Both the position numbers and the translations under genes were made by a program. From contig NZ_JAPHOQ010000018.1 in the NCBI RefSeq assembly GCF_026191355.1, positions 1 to 64,000 on the forward strand: a stretch of DNA of 64,000 nt, written 5' to 3'. This stretch comes from Legionella sheltonii. Lineage in GTDB: Bacteria; Pseudomonadota; Gammaproteobacteria; Legionellales; Legionellaceae. Each line of letters starts with the position of its first letter. Position 1 is the first letter of the stretch. Shown piece by piece: positions 9,144 through 18,868 of the stretch. Under the pieces are notes generated by a model that saw only the letters and a list, made by a program, of their open reading frames with translations, was not told the DNA's origin and did no database searches.

Positions 9144-10013
9144 TTAGTTCAGCGGATTTTTCTTGTCAGATCCTGAAGTTAATGACGCTTCAGATTGATT
9201 ATCCTCTTCAACTACAACTTCGACTTCGGCTTTTCTTTTTTTATTAGGTTCCGGGGTACTTAAAACTCCTAAATCGCTTTTCGATAATAAAGTGGGAGCA
9301 CTCGCTTTTTTTCTCCAGCCAAATACATTAATGTTTGAATCCTCTTTTAAATTTTTCGACATCTCAAATGTGACAAAATTTTGCGAAGCTTTGGCACAAT
9401 GATTTTTAAAAGCGTGCTTACAGGATTCTTTTCCTAAATCCAATAGAAGATACTTTGAAGGTGAGTCTTCTAACTCATCAAGCCGTTCCTTCTCCGTTTT
9501 TTGAAACCAGTCGCTTATCCCAATATCATCAAGATCTGGTGGATAAAAAGCAAATTTATTATAAACGGCAAGGGAGTCTGCTGTGGGACTGACGGACATA
9601 TTAGTCTGCCCTGTATTTACGAAAAAATTAAAAGCCTGCACCATCATTAAGTTAGCAAGTCCTTTACAGCGATAATCTTTACTTACAAATAGACTATATA
9701 ATTGGGATATATTTTCTGAGTTTTGGATTAGCCTTAATTCTATAAAGCCAATAACCTTGCCATTATCTCGCAAAACAAGCATTAAATCACATCTCTTGCC
9801 ATCTTTATGGAGCAATTTTCCATTTTTGTTAAATAGCTCAACCGTATCATCCTCTAATTTTTCCACCTCTTCATTTTCAAAATAAATTTCTGCCATCGCA
9901 CTCTCGTGCTTCACGTAATTAAAGAAGTCCAAAAAATCATTTTTATTAGGATAATCCAGAACATAGTGCGGTGTACTTAATGGAACAACATTATCATCTG
10001 CTTTTCCTTCCAT
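9144..10013 (-). CDS. GNAT acetyltransferase with nuclear-localisation-like C-terminal tail
   Basis: Residues ~75-155 form a GNAT domain: DNGKVIGFIELR, then LFVSKDYRCKGLANL with the acetyl-CoA loop RCKGLA at about 115-120, then SLAVYNKFAFYP. After a linker, residues 256-264 read PNKKRKAEV, close to the SV40-type monopartite nuclear signal (KK/R-x-K/R). An acidic, Glu/Ser-rich tail follows, a composition often seen in Dot/Icm translocation signals. A good promoter (TTGAAT-17-TATAAT, 10046-10074) places the transcript start near 10039. This makes the GTG at 10037 unlikely and favours the ATG at 10013 (289 aa). It may be an effector that acetylates a nuclear host protein; this is inference. Confidence 0.78.
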   Translation of the reverse strand: MEGKADDNVVPLSTPHYVLDYPNKNDFLDFFNYVKHESAMAEIYFENEEVEKLEDDTVELFNKNGKLLHKDGKRCDLMLVLRDNGKVIGFIELRLIQNSENISQLYSLFVSKDYRCKGLANLMMVQAFNFFVNTGQTNMSVSPTADSLAVYNKFAFYPPDLDDIGISDWFQKTEKERLDELEDSPSKYLLLDLGKESCKHAFKNHCAKASQNFVTFEMSKNLKEDSNINVFGWRKKASAPTLLSKSDLGVLSTPEPNKKRKAEVEVVVEEDNQSEASLTSGSDKKNPLN

Positions 10014-10045
10014 AATTGATACCCAAATTACCATCACATTGCTTA

Positions 10046-10074
10046 ATTATAATTCTATTGGAATATATATTCAA
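10046..10074 (-). promoter_or_regulatory. Sigma-70 promoter of the GNAT/NLS gene
   Basis: On the minus strand, TTGAAT (10069-10074) and TATAAT (10046-10051) are separated by exactly 17 bases. The predicted start point near 10039 leaves a leader of about 26 bases to the ATG at 10013. Confidence 0.65.
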
Positions 10075-10283
10075 CAGCAAAAATTAAACGGTAGGTACCT
10101 CAAATCGTGGTGGCATCAAATGAGGCGGATCAATTTTCCATTAAGTCACCCTAAGGAAAGACAAAATGAGTATACTTTCTGAGGATATTATCATTTCTCC
10201 ATTGGTATATACTTAAATGAATCCAGTTGTTTTTTCTACTCATTTAATAAAAGTAAATACGCGTCTTAAAAAAGGGGGAGCGT

Positions 10284-12128
10284 GTGGAAAACAAACAATG
10301 GCAGTCGCTCTGGTATGTGCTGATGATTTGTTGGATGATTATCCTGTTCCAGAACTTATTTTTCGCCTCACATCCTGTCAATATTGCTTACAGCGATTTT
10401 ATCACTCTTTTAAAAGCAGATAAGTTAGATAATGTTCTACTCGATGAAAGCTACATTACCGCCAATGTGAAAACTGAAGGTTTGGTAGGATTACTCCCTG
10501 AAGATAAATTAAATGAAATAAAAAAATATGGTGGTAAAGAACCACAAATCACTACCGTACGAATTAATGATCCCTCTTTGGTATCGACTCTAGAAGCCGC
10601 AAAAGTAAAATTTAATGGGCAAGCTGAAAATAAATGGATAACCCTACTGCTATCTTGGATTATTCCTGCACTGCTTTTTTTTGCTCTGTGGAGTTTTTTG
10701 TTAAAACGTATGGGCTCAGCTGCTGGTGGTGTCTTGGATGTGGGAAAAAGTAAAGCCAAAATGTACATGGAAAAAGAAACCCATGTATCATTTCAAGATG
10801 TTGCTGGAGTAGATGAAGCAAAAACCGAGCTTATGGAAGTCGTCGAATTTCTCAAAAATCCGCACCATTATACGCGTATAGGGGCGCATATACCCAAGGG
10901 AGTACTTTTAGTTGGGCCACCAGGAACAGGAAAAACACTGCTCGCACGAGCTGTGGCAGGTGAGGCTGGCGTGCCATTTTTTTCAATTAATGGGTCAGAG
11001 TTCGTAGAAATGTTTGTTGGTGTTGGGGCGGCGCGAGTCCGAGATCTCTTTAATCATGCCAGAGAAACAGCACCAGCAATTATTTTTATCGATGAACTGG
11101 ATGCTTTGGGCAGAGCACGTGGCGCCTATCCTATTGCAGGGGGTCATGATGAAAAGGAACAGACCTTAAATCAGTTGCTGTCAGAAATGGATGGTTTCGA
11201 TCCCAGTGAAGGATTAATTCTCCTTGCCGCAACCAATCGCCCGGAAATTCTTGATCCCGCATTATTACGTGCTGGGCGTTTTGACCGCCATGTATTAGTG
11301 GACAGACCCGAAAAAAAAGGTCGCATAGAAATTTTGAATGTTCATCTGAAAAAAATAAAACAGGCTCCGGATGTTGATCCCGAAAAAATTGCTGCGTTAA
11401 CCCCAGGTTTTTCTGGTGCTGACCTGGCGAATCTCGTCAATGAAGCAGCTTTGCTCGCCACACGCCATAATGGCGACTCGGTATGTATGGATGATTTTAC
11501 TAACGCAGTAGAACGCATTGTGGCCGGATTGGAGAAAAAGAACCGTTTACTCAATCCTGAAGAACGTAAAGCGGTTGCCTATCATGAAATGGGTCACACG
11601 TTGATCGCACTCTCCTTGCCCAATGTCGATCCAGTGCATAAAGTTTCAATTATACCGCGCGGAATAGGCAGTTTGGGTTATACCATTCAACGCCCTACAG
11701 AAGACCGCTATCTCATGACGGAAGAAGAATTAAAAAATAAAATGATGGTGCTTCTTGGAGGCAGAGCCGCTGAGTTTGTAGTTTTTGGCCGCTTTTCAAC
11801 TGGAGCAGCAGATGATCTCGCGAAAGCAACGGATATTGCCCGCAGCATGGTCATGCGCTATGGGATGGATAAAGAACTGGGACCAGTAACCTACCAGAAA
11901 GAACACTCTACCTTCCTAGAGCCTCCTATGGTTCATAACGAACGTGACTTTAGTGAGGAAACTGCGTGCGAGATTGATTCAGCAGTTCGCAAAATTATCC
12001 AATCTGCATTTGATGATGCCGTGGATATTATAAAGAAACGCATCAAGATTTTAGAAAAAGGGGCAACCTTGTTATTACAAAAAGAAACTCTAAATGAAGA
12101 CGATTTAGTTGCATTGAATATAAAGTAA
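10284..12128 (+). CDS. ftsH: FtsH-family ATP-dependent zinc metalloprotease, probable second FtsH
   Basis: FtsH degrades misfolded and short-lived membrane and cytosolic proteins. This 614-aa copy has the full layout: a TM helix near residues 9-27, a periplasmic segment, a second TM ([18 protein letters not shown]), then the AAA+ module with Walker A GPPGTGKT, pore loop FVGVGAAR, Walker [12 protein letters not shown] and the second region of homology (ATNRP...RFDRH). The protease domain has the zinc site HEMGH (the housekeeping form is usually HEAGH) and a downstream acidic ligand region. The GTG start has a strong AGGGGGAG site. Its location among stress genes, away from rrmJ, suggests an accessory paralogue rather than the housekeeping enzyme. 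Confidence 0.92.
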   Translation: MENKQWQSLWYVLMICWMIILFQNLFFASHPVNIAYSDFITLLKADKLDNVLLDESYITANVKTEGLVGLLPEDKLNEIKKYGGKEPQITTVRINDPSLVSTLEAAKVKFNGQAENKWITLLLSWIIPALLFFALWSFLLKRMGSAAGGVLDVGKSKAKMYMEKETHVSFQDVAGVDEAKTELMEVVEFLKNPHHYTRIGAHIPKGVLLVGPPGTGKTLLARAVAGEAGVPFFSINGSEFVEMFVGVGAARVRDLFNHARETAPAIIFIDELDALGRARGAYPIAGGHDEKEQTLNQLLSEMDGFDPSEGLILLAATNRPEILDPALLRAGRFDRHVLVDRPEKKGRIEILNVHLKKIKQAPDVDPEKIAALTPGFSGADLANLVNEAALLATRHNGDSVCMDDFTNAVERIVAGLEKKNRLLNPEERKAVAYHEMGHTLIALSLPNVDPVHKVSIIPRGIGSLGYTIQRPTEDRYLMTEEELKNKMMVLLGGRAAEFVVFGRFSTGAADDLAKATDIARSMVMRYGMDKELGPVTYQKEHSTFLEPPMVHNERDFSEETACEIDSAVRKIIQSAFDDAVDIIKKRIKILEKGATLLLQKETLNEDDLVALNIK

Positions 12129-12175
12129 TACTGAACAGTAGCCTAGCTGCAGTACAACAAACCTATCATGAAATT

Positions 12176-12275
12176 CCCTTCTTCCCGCGGGGAGAAGGTG
12201 CCCGTCAGGGCGGATGAGGGTATTAATCAGAATTTATGTCCTCTCACCCCTACCCCACAAATGGGAGAGGCAATT
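12176..12275. repeat. REP-like palindrome pair
   Basis: Two adjacent palindromes lie between convergent genes. The first is a CCTTCT...AGAAGG hairpin (12177-12198) followed by GTGCCCGTCAGGGCGGATGAGGG. The second is a CTCACCCCTACCCCACAAATGGGAGAGG unit. Closely related copies occur at 23117-23240 and 45921-45959. A short open frame across it is not a gene. Confidence 0.75.
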
Positions 12276-12289
12276 TTTAACTGCATCAT

Positions 12290-13603
12290 TCATTGCGGCA
12301 TCAACTGTTCCAAGCTTAAAGGGTGTAACGCACTCGTTTTATCAAAATGAATTAATCCATCAAACTGATAAGGCAAGTGTGTAAAAAAATAATGACTATA
12401 ACGTTCAGACTTCGGCAAATAAACCACACCTATGGCACGTTGTAGGCGAGGAATAGTTAAATAATGCTCGAGTTTCTTATTATCTAATAAATTTAAGAAA
12501 AAATTCTTGTATTTTAGATGATGAAATAATTCCTCATAACTTCCTGGTAAACCAGGCTGTACTTGTTTTTCCTCTCCGGGTTGCCCCCAATCCGATGCAG
12601 CCATAACCGTGCCTTCATAAGTCGAAAAACCAAGAGAATAAGAATGCGTATCATATTGTTCGCGTACTAATTGCCCCAGGTTACACTCTTGACGCTCCCC
12701 CATCTCAGTGGCCCGTGAATCCCCCACATGTGAGTTATGTGCCCAAATAATGATTTTAGCCGGTTTCTTGAATCGGGTTTCCAAATGATCAGCTAACACA
12801 TTAAGTGTTTCTGCCATATGTTGATCTCGGATATTCCAGGTAGAAACCCTTCCTTCTAACATGGAGCGATAATAATTTTCTGCATTTTTTACCAATCGGG
12901 CATTTTGAGTTGCAAAAAAGTAGGCATCCTCAACCGCTATCCCGTCACGATGCAGGTATTCAAACGCACGATGTTGTAATTCAACCAATTGAGCTACTGC
13001 TTCACGGATACAAGCCTTTTTTATCCCAGCATTAATTAAATAGCCATACATTTGCGGATCTTGATTCAAATGATCAAAACACGCATAACGCTGCTTTGCA
13101 CGTTGTGCTGCTTCAGGGTCGATTCTGTTTAAGAAATCAATCACAGCGTGCATGGAGGCATTTAAACTGTATAAATCAAGACCATAAAATCCAATTTTTT
13201 GTGCTGCAGGTAAATTGTCATTGTATTGACGTAACCAACTTAGAAAGGGTGGAAGAGTAGTATTTCGCCACATCCAAACAGGGAAACGCTGAAAACTATC
13301 CAGAGCCAGCTCACTAGAGGTTACACTTCCTTCACCTTGTAAATAACGATGGACACGATGGGCATCAGGCCAATCCCCTTCAATCGCAACGGCCATAAAT
13401 CCATGCTCTTTAATAAGACGCTGAGATATTTTAATACGTGTCTGATAAAACTCATGCGTTCCATGGGATGCTTCACCAATCATCACAAAACGCGCATCTC
13501 CTATTTGCTCTAGCACCGCATCATAGTTTTCGTTTTGGGCTTCCAGAGGAATTACTGAATCATCGAGTGCATCAATTAGCTTTTGTAACGCGTCCCTATT
13601 CAT
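12290..13603 (-). CDS. Erythromycin esterase family protein
   Basis: The 437-aa length fits the erythromycin-esterase (PF05139) family. Family hallmarks are GEASHGTHEF (catalytic His and Glu region, near residue 40), AIEGDWPDAH about 30 residues later, and WAHNSHVGD near residue 290. Characterised Ere members hydrolyse the macrolide lactone. Many environmental homologues are annotated as succinoglycan-biosynthesis-like or unknown, so macrolide resistance should not be assumed. The start has an excellent AGGAGG site. The gene precedes an alpha/beta hydrolase on the same strand further upstream, possibly one stress-linked unit. Confidence 0.88.
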   Translation of the reverse strand: MNRDALQKLIDALDDSVIPLEAQNENYDAVLEQIGDARFVMIGEASHGTHEFYQTRIKISQRLIKEHGFMAVAIEGDWPDAHRVHRYLQGEGSVTSSELALDSFQRFPVWMWRNTTLPPFLSWLRQYNDNLPAAQKIGFYGLDLYSLNASMHAVIDFLNRIDPEAAQRAKQRYACFDHLNQDPQMYGYLINAGIKKACIREAVAQLVELQHRAFEYLHRDGIAVEDAYFFATQNARLVKNAENYYRSMLEGRVSTWNIRDQHMAETLNVLADHLETRFKKPAKIIIWAHNSHVGDSRATEMGERQECNLGQLVREQYDTHSYSLGFSTYEGTVMAASDWGQPGEEKQVQPGLPGSYEELFHHLKYKNFFLNLLDNKKLEHYLTIPRLQRAIGVVYLPKSERYSHYFFTHLPYQFDGLIHFDKTSALHPLSLEQLMPQ

Positions 13604-13688
13604 AAAAGCCTCCTCAACTCACGCATCCCAGTATCACAATAAATCTCCAGGTAAGGTGCTCGGGATTGCGGAGCAGTATGACGTTATT

Positions 13689-14354
13689 TTATCCAACACA
13701 ATACTGGTCAAACCATTTTTTTGCTAAATCCGCTACCTCGCTTAATTTTCCAGGTTCTTCAAATAAATGGGTTGCCTCAGGAACTATTTTCAATTTTGTG
13801 GTGCAGTTCATCTGAGCCATCGCTTGTTGATTAAGCTCAATAACCTCATCATCATACCCCCCTACAATAAGTAAGGTAGGTGTTTTGACTTGAGGTAAAT
13901 AATTTCTGGCCAAATCAGGCCTGCCACCTCGGGATACAATCGCATGGATGAACTTAGGCGTCTGTGCTGCTGCTACAAGTGCTGCCCCACCTCCTGTGCT
14001 TGCCCCAAATAAACCGAGAGGAAAATGATATGCCGCTAATTCATCGGTACACCAATGAACGACATCAATCAGTCGAGAAGCTAATAAATGAATATCAAAA
14101 CGAAATTCGCGAGTCACATTATCAATAAAGTCTTCTTGTGATGTAAGCAGATCAAAGAGCAATGTAGCGTATTTCCCTTCATTCAAAGTACTTGCGACAT
14201 ACTGATTACGACTACTGAATCGACTGCTACCACTTCCATGCACAAAAATCACAAGCCCTTTAGCTTCTTCAGGAATAAATAAAAATCCATTCAGGTATAC
14301 ATTTTTACTAGGAATTGTCACGGGATGTTGAATATCAGCAGTATAGGTATTCAT
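13689..14354 (-). CDS. Alpha/beta hydrolase, dienelactone-hydrolase-like
   Basis: The 221-aa cytoplasmic hydrolase has an oxyanion strand LVIFVHGSGSS, the nucleophile elbow GASTGGG (Ser), an acid in VGGYDDEV and the catalytic His in EATHLFEEPG. This completes the Ser-Asp-His triad. The substrate is unknown. The ATG at 14354 is chosen because AGGAAAAGGA sits just before it. An ATG at 14381 would add nine residues but lies upstream of that ribosome site. It sits between the Ere-like gene and the MgtC/DUF4010 gene on the same strand and could be co-transcribed with either. Confidence 0.85.
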   Translation of the reverse strand: MNTYTADIQHPVTIPSKNVYLNGFLFIPEEAKGLVIFVHGSGSSRFSSRNQYVASTLNEGKYATLLFDLLTSQEDFIDNVTREFRFDIHLLASRLIDVVHWCTDELAAYHFPLGLFGASTGGGAALVAAAQTPKFIHAIVSRGGRPDLARNYLPQVKTPTLLIVGGYDDEVIELNQQAMAQMNCTTKLKIVPEATHLFEEPGKLSEVADLAKKWFDQYCVG

Positions 14355-14464
14355 GAGCATTCCTTTTCCTGAGCCTATCATTATTTCAAGTATAGACCAG
14401 TAAATGGCTCAGAATTTACAGGCTAGAGTCCTGAGGGATTCAAAAAATGAATACCGTTTACTGT

Positions 14465-15706
14465 TCATGACAAAAACCAATAAACTAGACCACCGCTTGT
14501 GATCATACAGAGTAATAATAACGAAGATTGCAAAGCAAAACGTACAGGAGTTAAGCTCCATAAAAGCGCAATTTTAGATATAAAACTCGCACCGATTGCA
14601 GCGTACAGCATCAAACAGGCTTGATCGAGTTGCACTTTTTCTCCCAAATAAAGTAAGGCAGTCGCTAGAGAAATACCATGAATTTCAAGCAGCCCTCCCA
14701 GAAATGAAATCAATAAAATCCCATTGATTGAAATGATGCGTTTTGCCATAGCTACAAGTACTAACAATAATCCAATAAGAATCGAAGTACGCAATATTGA
14801 TAACAAATTCAATGGAGAAGAAAGTAGCGTAAAATCATGGTTTGCTTTTTTTTGATTATGAAGCAGAATCACTGTCAGTAGAATTCCTGTACTTATCATC
14901 GCAATGAGTGCTCCAAGAATTGAAACCAGTAACATGGGTGAAGCGACAAAAATGATAATAATGACATCAACAAGCATTGCCACTGTGGCAAGCAGACCCG
15001 AAGCTAAAATAGCGGGTACCGACTGAGGGTATCTCTTTAAGGTGTTGTGGACTTGGGCAAAAACTAAAGTACTCGAAACCAATCCCCCCATAAAACCACT
15101 TAACGGGATACCTAAACGTTCGCCAAATAGATGAATGGACACATAGCCACATAATTGAATGCCGCCAACAGTTGCAATCAACAAACCAAAAACTCTTGGA
15201 TTAAAAAACTGCCAGGGATCAATCGTACGATCAGGAAGAAGCGGCAAAATCCCCAGAGTAAAAATAACCAATACAATGACCGTTTCCATTTCATGGGGCT
15301 TGAATTTTTTCCGCGCCAAGAGATGAAGTCTTTTTCGTTCAATAAGTATGAGTAAAATAATCGCACTCAGGGTAATTGCTACTAAAGGCAAGTGAGGTAC
15401 CATATAACCAAGACAAAAAATAAGGCCTGCCGTAATTTCTGTTAAAGCACCAATATTACTGTTCATCCGCTGATTCGCACTGATTTGAAAATAATTGAGC
15501 AGTAAAATGGCAAACACAAAAGCACTTGCAGTAACCGTAAGCCCGGGTTGGTTAAGTGTGGCAATTAAAGTTCCGAGAATTGATAATAAGGTGAATGTTC
15601 TAACACCAATAAATTGCGCCCCCTCCGGATGGCTGCGCTCACGCTCAATACCGATCAGAAAACCGATCAAAAGCGATATAATAAATGATGTAAGTATCTC
15701 TAACAT
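14465..15706 (-). CDS. MgtC/DUF4010-family inner-membrane protein
   Basis: The 413-aa protein is very hydrophobic with around 11-13 predicted membrane helices. The N-terminal segment LLIGFLIGIERERSHP...GVRTFTLLSILG is the MgtC/SapB signature, and the C-terminal half matches the DUF4010 type. MgtC itself aids survival in phagosomes and low magnesium; the function of the DUF4010 fusions is not established. The start has a GGAAGAG site about 10 bases upstream. The gene is divergent from the SerB-like gene across 159 bases, which include the promoter at 15778-15807. Confidence 0.85.
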   Translation of the reverse strand: MLEILTSFIISLLIGFLIGIERERSHPEGAQFIGVRTFTLLSILGTLIATLNQPGLTVTASAFVFAILLLNYFQISANQRMNSNIGALTEITAGLIFCLGYMVPHLPLVAITLSAIILLILIERKRLHLLARKKFKPHEMETVIVLVIFTLGILPLLPDRTIDPWQFFNPRVFGLLIATVGGIQLCGYVSIHLFGERLGIPLSGFMGGLVSSTLVFAQVHNTLKRYPQSVPAILASGLLATVAMLVDVIIIIFVASPMLLVSILGALIAMISTGILLTVILLHNQKKANHDFTLLSSPLNLLSILRTSILIGLLLVLVAMAKRIISINGILLISFLGGLLEIHGISLATALLYLGEKVQLDQACLMLYAAIGASFISKIALLWSLTPVRFALQSSLLLLCMITSGGLVYWFLS

Positions 15707-15777
15707 AAAGCAACTCTTCCCTGGGTCTATTTTATAGGTTCAAACCACGTTCCAGGCATTGGCGCGTATCAACTAAA

Positions 15778-15807
15778 TTGAAATCTCCTTAATAAATGGA
15801 TTATAGT
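15778..15807 (+). promoter_or_regulatory. Sigma-70 promoter for the serB-like/serA-like pair
   Basis: TTGAAA (15778-15783) and TATAGT (15802-15807) are separated by 18 bases, 58 bases before the ATG at 15866. Confidence 0.5.
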
Positions 15808-15865
15808 ACATCTATCTCACTATTAAGTAATTGAATTAACGTTTAAAAATAAGGGGAACTTATTC

Positions 15866-16660
15866 ATGGATAATAGAAATCCCTGGGCTTTAAACGTCCC
15901 TATTGATTCTTTTTTCTTTGACTGTGATGGCACCCTCTCCCTTATTGAGGGGATTAATGTGTTGGCAACGATGAATGGCGTCGCCCAAGAAGTACACCAA
16001 ATTACAGCACGATGCATGGGAAAAACCGGCATGACACTCGATGATTATCGACAGCGATTGACCTACGTTCAACCCACGCTCAAACAAGTAGAGGAACTGG
16101 CAGAATGCTATAAACGACATACAGCTCCTGGTGCCCAGGAGCTCATTCAATTATTGCGTCGTTTACATAAAAAAATTTATATTATTTCCGCAGGGATCAA
16201 AGCGGCAGTGGTTCCATTTGCGCAAACTTTAGGAATTCCTCCAAGTCATGTGCTCGCCGTAGACGTTTATTTTGATGAAAAAGGAAACTATCAAGGATTT
16301 GATGAACAAAGCAATATGACCCAAGGCAATGGTAAAACTGTAGAAATCGCCTCCGTACTAAAGCCTGGTGAACACTCCTTATTAGTTGGTGATGGAGTCA
16401 GTGACTGGGAGGCTCGAGAAACAGTTACCCGATTTATTGGTTTTGCTGGACTAAGCCCTAAAGAGTGGGTGAAAAAGCATTCCAATTTTTATATTTGCTC
16501 TACAAGCTTTTACCCAATAATTCCTTTGGGGCTGACGCAAAACGAGTTGAATCAATTATCGTCACAAGACTATGCTTATTATGAAAAAGGACTTACGGAT
16601 ATTTACAATTCTGTTGTTTTGATCAAGGGGAATGACCATGTTTACTATTCAGGTTCTTGA
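15866..16660 (+). CDS. HAD-superfamily phosphatase, phosphoserine-phosphatase-like
   Basis: The 264-aa protein shows the HAD motifs in order: DCDGTLS (nucleophile and acid/base Asp), ISAGIKAAV (motif II Ser), a lysine near GNGKTVEI and GDGVSDWEA (motif IV). The arrangement resembles SerB, which dephosphorylates phosphoserine to serine. Overlap with a downstream SerA-like dehydrogenase supports a serine-pathway role. Loss or absence of serC nearby, and divergence from classic SerB, leave another phosphomonoester possible. AAGGGG lies 9 bases before the ATG. Confidence 0.82.
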   Translation: MDNRNPWALNVPIDSFFFDCDGTLSLIEGINVLATMNGVAQEVHQITARCMGKTGMTLDDYRQRLTYVQPTLKQVEELAECYKRHTAPGAQELIQLLRRLHKKIYIISAGIKAAVVPFAQTLGIPPSHVLAVDVYFDEKGNYQGFDEQSNMTQGNGKTVEIASVLKPGEHSLLVGDGVSDWEARETVTRFIGFAGLSPKEWVKKHSNFYICSTSFYPIIPLGLTQNELNQLSSQDYAYYEKGLTDIYNSVVLIKGNDHVYYSGS

Positions 16661-17834
16661 TAATATATCACCGCAAGGCTTAAGTTTATTTCATCCTGAC
16701 CTTTATCAATTAGGTCTGAACCCTATTGATCCTGATGTGATTCTAGTGCGCTCCCATAAATTGCATGATCATCAGTTTGACAAAAATTTAAAAGCAGTAG
16801 CTCGCGCTGGCACAGGTACGGATAATATTCCTGTTGAGGCTCTTACCCAGTTAGGTATTCCAGTATTTTATGCTCCTGGAGCAAACGCCAACGCCGTCAA
16901 AGAGCTGGTGATGGCAGCCATGATAATGGGCTATAGGCATTTAGATGAAACCCGCACTTTTATTACCGAATTGTCAAAAGAGGACAATCAGTTATTAAAT
17001 CGAGAAATTGAAACTAAAAAGAAGAAATTTATTGGACATGAGATTTCAGGTAAAACGCTAGGCGTCATAGGATTAGGTAATATCGGTGTTAAAGTAGCTA
17101 ATGCGGGATTGGCTTTAGGAATGAACGTATTGGGTTTTGATACCAATATGACCCTAACTAATGCACTCGCATTGATGCCTGGAGTTGAAAAAGTAATGGA
17201 TATGAATGAATTGCTTATTAATGCAGATATCATTACTTTACATATCCCTTTAAATACTGCGACCACTCATTTAATCAATGAAGAAAATATTGCCCTCGTA
17301 AAACCTCATACACTTTTACTTAATTTTTCACGCGAACAAATAGTAAGTGAAGCAGCAATTTTGCAACAATTGACCAGTCAGCGCCTCATGGGCTATATCA
17401 CCGATTTCCCAACCATTAATTTGGCGGGACACCCTAATGTCTTATGCTTCCCCCATCTGGGAGCAAGCACTCAGGAAGCGGAGCAAAGCGCGGCTGAAAT
17501 GGTCATCCGCAATATCTGCAATTATTTGGAATATGGAATCATTGAATATTCGATCAACTTTCCGAATATATCCCTCTCTACTTCTCAAGTATCTAATTGT
17601 TACCGCATACTGGCGATTAATGAAAATACCCCTGGAGCTATGGGTAAAATCACTCAGCACATATCAAAACTTGGATACAATATTGAACAAATGGAGAATA
17701 AATCCCGTGGACCAATTGCTGTGAACCTTATCGATATATCAGGTGCCAAAGAAGACCTAGCCAAGCTGTGCAATCAATTGAAGCATATTCCCAATTTAAT
17801 GAATATACGACTGGTCTCGAGCTATCAAAAATAG
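16638..17834 (+). CDS. serA: D-3-phosphoglycerate-dehydrogenase-like protein with ACT domain
   Basis: SerA oxidises 3-phosphoglycerate with NAD in the first step of serine synthesis. The NAD site reads GVIGLGNIGVKVA. The catalytic Arg lies in NFSREQIV and the His in FPHLGAST. The ACT regulatory domain starts near residue 320 (NENTPGAMGKITQHIS) and probably senses serine. The Glu normally found after DVFP/TDFP is not evident here (TDFPTINLAG), which is odd. The start at 16638 fits AAGGGG seven bases upstream; the ATG at 16632 is too close to it. It overlaps the SerB-like gene by 23 bases, so the two are translationally coupled. Confidence 0.85.
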   Translation: MFTIQVLDNISPQGLSLFHPDLYQLGLNPIDPDVILVRSHKLHDHQFDKNLKAVARAGTGTDNIPVEALTQLGIPVFYAPGANANAVKELVMAAMIMGYRHLDETRTFITELSKEDNQLLNREIETKKKKFIGHEISGKTLGVIGLGNIGVKVANAGLALGMNVLGFDTNMTLTNALALMPGVEKVMDMNELLINADIITLHIPLNTATTHLINEENIALVKPHTLLLNFSREQIVSEAAILQQLTSQRLMGYITDFPTINLAGHPNVLCFPHLGASTQEAEQSAAEMVIRNICNYLEYGIIEYSINFPNISLSTSQVSNCYRILAINENTPGAMGKITQHISKLGYNIEQMENKSRGPIAVNLIDISGAKEDLAKLCNQLKHIPNLMNIRLVSSYQK

Positions 17835-17918
17835 TAAGCCATCACCCCATGCGTGGTAAGGAATCTCCCTTCGTAACTTAGTACTACAACTTAGGCCTAT
17901 GTCATTTTGTTCTTTGCG

Positions 17919-17956
17919 TTTTGATACCCCAAACTCAAACCATTGGGGGGTCAAAA
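17919..17956. terminator. Imperfect hairpin after the serA-like gene
   Basis: TTTTGA-TA-CCCCAA and TTGGGG-GG-TCAAAA form a 14-bp stem with two central mismatches and a 10-nt loop. No strong T-run follows, so termination is uncertain. Confidence 0.4.
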
Positions 17957-18084
17957 GAGCAACATAAAAACAAGGTTTCTGATAAAAAAGTGTTTAATTT
18001 TTGAAAAACACCATTTTCTTTACTAAACTTCTAAATGTTATTCCCTTATTTAAGATATTTTTACTCTATTTTATAAGGATTGCT

Positions 18085-18834
18085 GTGCATAATATTGAGT
18101 TACTCGCCATTCGTGATAACAAAACAAATGGCATGGCGGTTTGTTTAAAGCCAAGAATTCCATACATTATTACCCCATCTTTGGTTCATGAGGTTCGGAA
18201 GTTACAAAATAAAATAGCGGAGCGATACTACACCTCACCATGGGATGGAATTTATTATATCCTTTGGTATTTACATTATGATACCGCACCTTGGAAGGGG
18301 CTAGACTTTCATTTTATCCATGAAGCATTGCTCAGCCATCATGAGCGCAAAATGGAGCATTACATTGAAAGTGTATTTGAATTGTTGTTTATTAATTATG
18401 TAGGTTTTGGCCTTCCGTTAATTAACTGTTCTATCATAAACAGGAAACTCAGCGGAATTTCAAAAGATTTCTTCTATGTCAATCGCATCAACTTCATAAA
18501 GCGGTATAAAGAGTTAAATTGCTCTGACTTGAATCAACCGTCTTTTCGTAAATTAAACTTTAATTCTGAAATTAAAAAAGCCTCATTTCCTCTTAAAATT
18601 TATACGCGTAATAATTTTTATTGTTTTGATTCTATTAATTTAAATTCAATGAAAAAAATTCTTGGCTCACATCGTTATACTCCCATAGACCAGCCACAAC
18701 AATATGAAATAAAACGGATATTCCATCAACTTAGCCAGGAAACAATTACAAAAATATATCAATTAGCATCAGAAAAAATCAATTTAATTGAACGTTTTGC
18801 GCTGATTCAATCGTTACAAAATGAATCGAGGTGA
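18085..18834 (+). CDS. Hypothetical protein
   Basis: I do not recognise a family. The chosen GTG start (249 aa) has AAGGA five bases upstream. A TTG at 18001 would add 28 hydrophobic residues (FFTKLLNVIPLFKIFLLYF) but has no ribosome site, although a membrane anchor cannot be excluded. The protein is rich in aromatic residues, Ile, Lys and His, with a segment WDGIYYILWYLHYDTAPWKG. It has no metal site or nucleotide loop that I can see. It stands alone between the serA-like gene and queE. Confidence 0.6.
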   Translation: MHNIELLAIRDNKTNGMAVCLKPRIPYIITPSLVHEVRKLQNKIAERYYTSPWDGIYYILWYLHYDTAPWKGLDFHFIHEALLSHHERKMEHYIESVFELLFINYVGFGLPLINCSIINRKLSGISKDFFYVNRINFIKRYKELNCSDLNQPSFRKLNFNSEIKKASFPLKIYTRNNFYCFDSINLNSMKKILGSHRYTPIDQPQQYEIKRIFHQLSQETITKIYQLASEKINLIERFALIQSLQNESR

Positions 18835-18868
18835 AAGCAAATTTATCTTATTACAATCCTGTATCGAG

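Noticed and set aside
12168-12350. 60-codon frame between ftsH and the erythromycin-esterase gene
   Set aside because: It is a translation of the REP-like repeats and runs into the neighbouring gene on the other strand.
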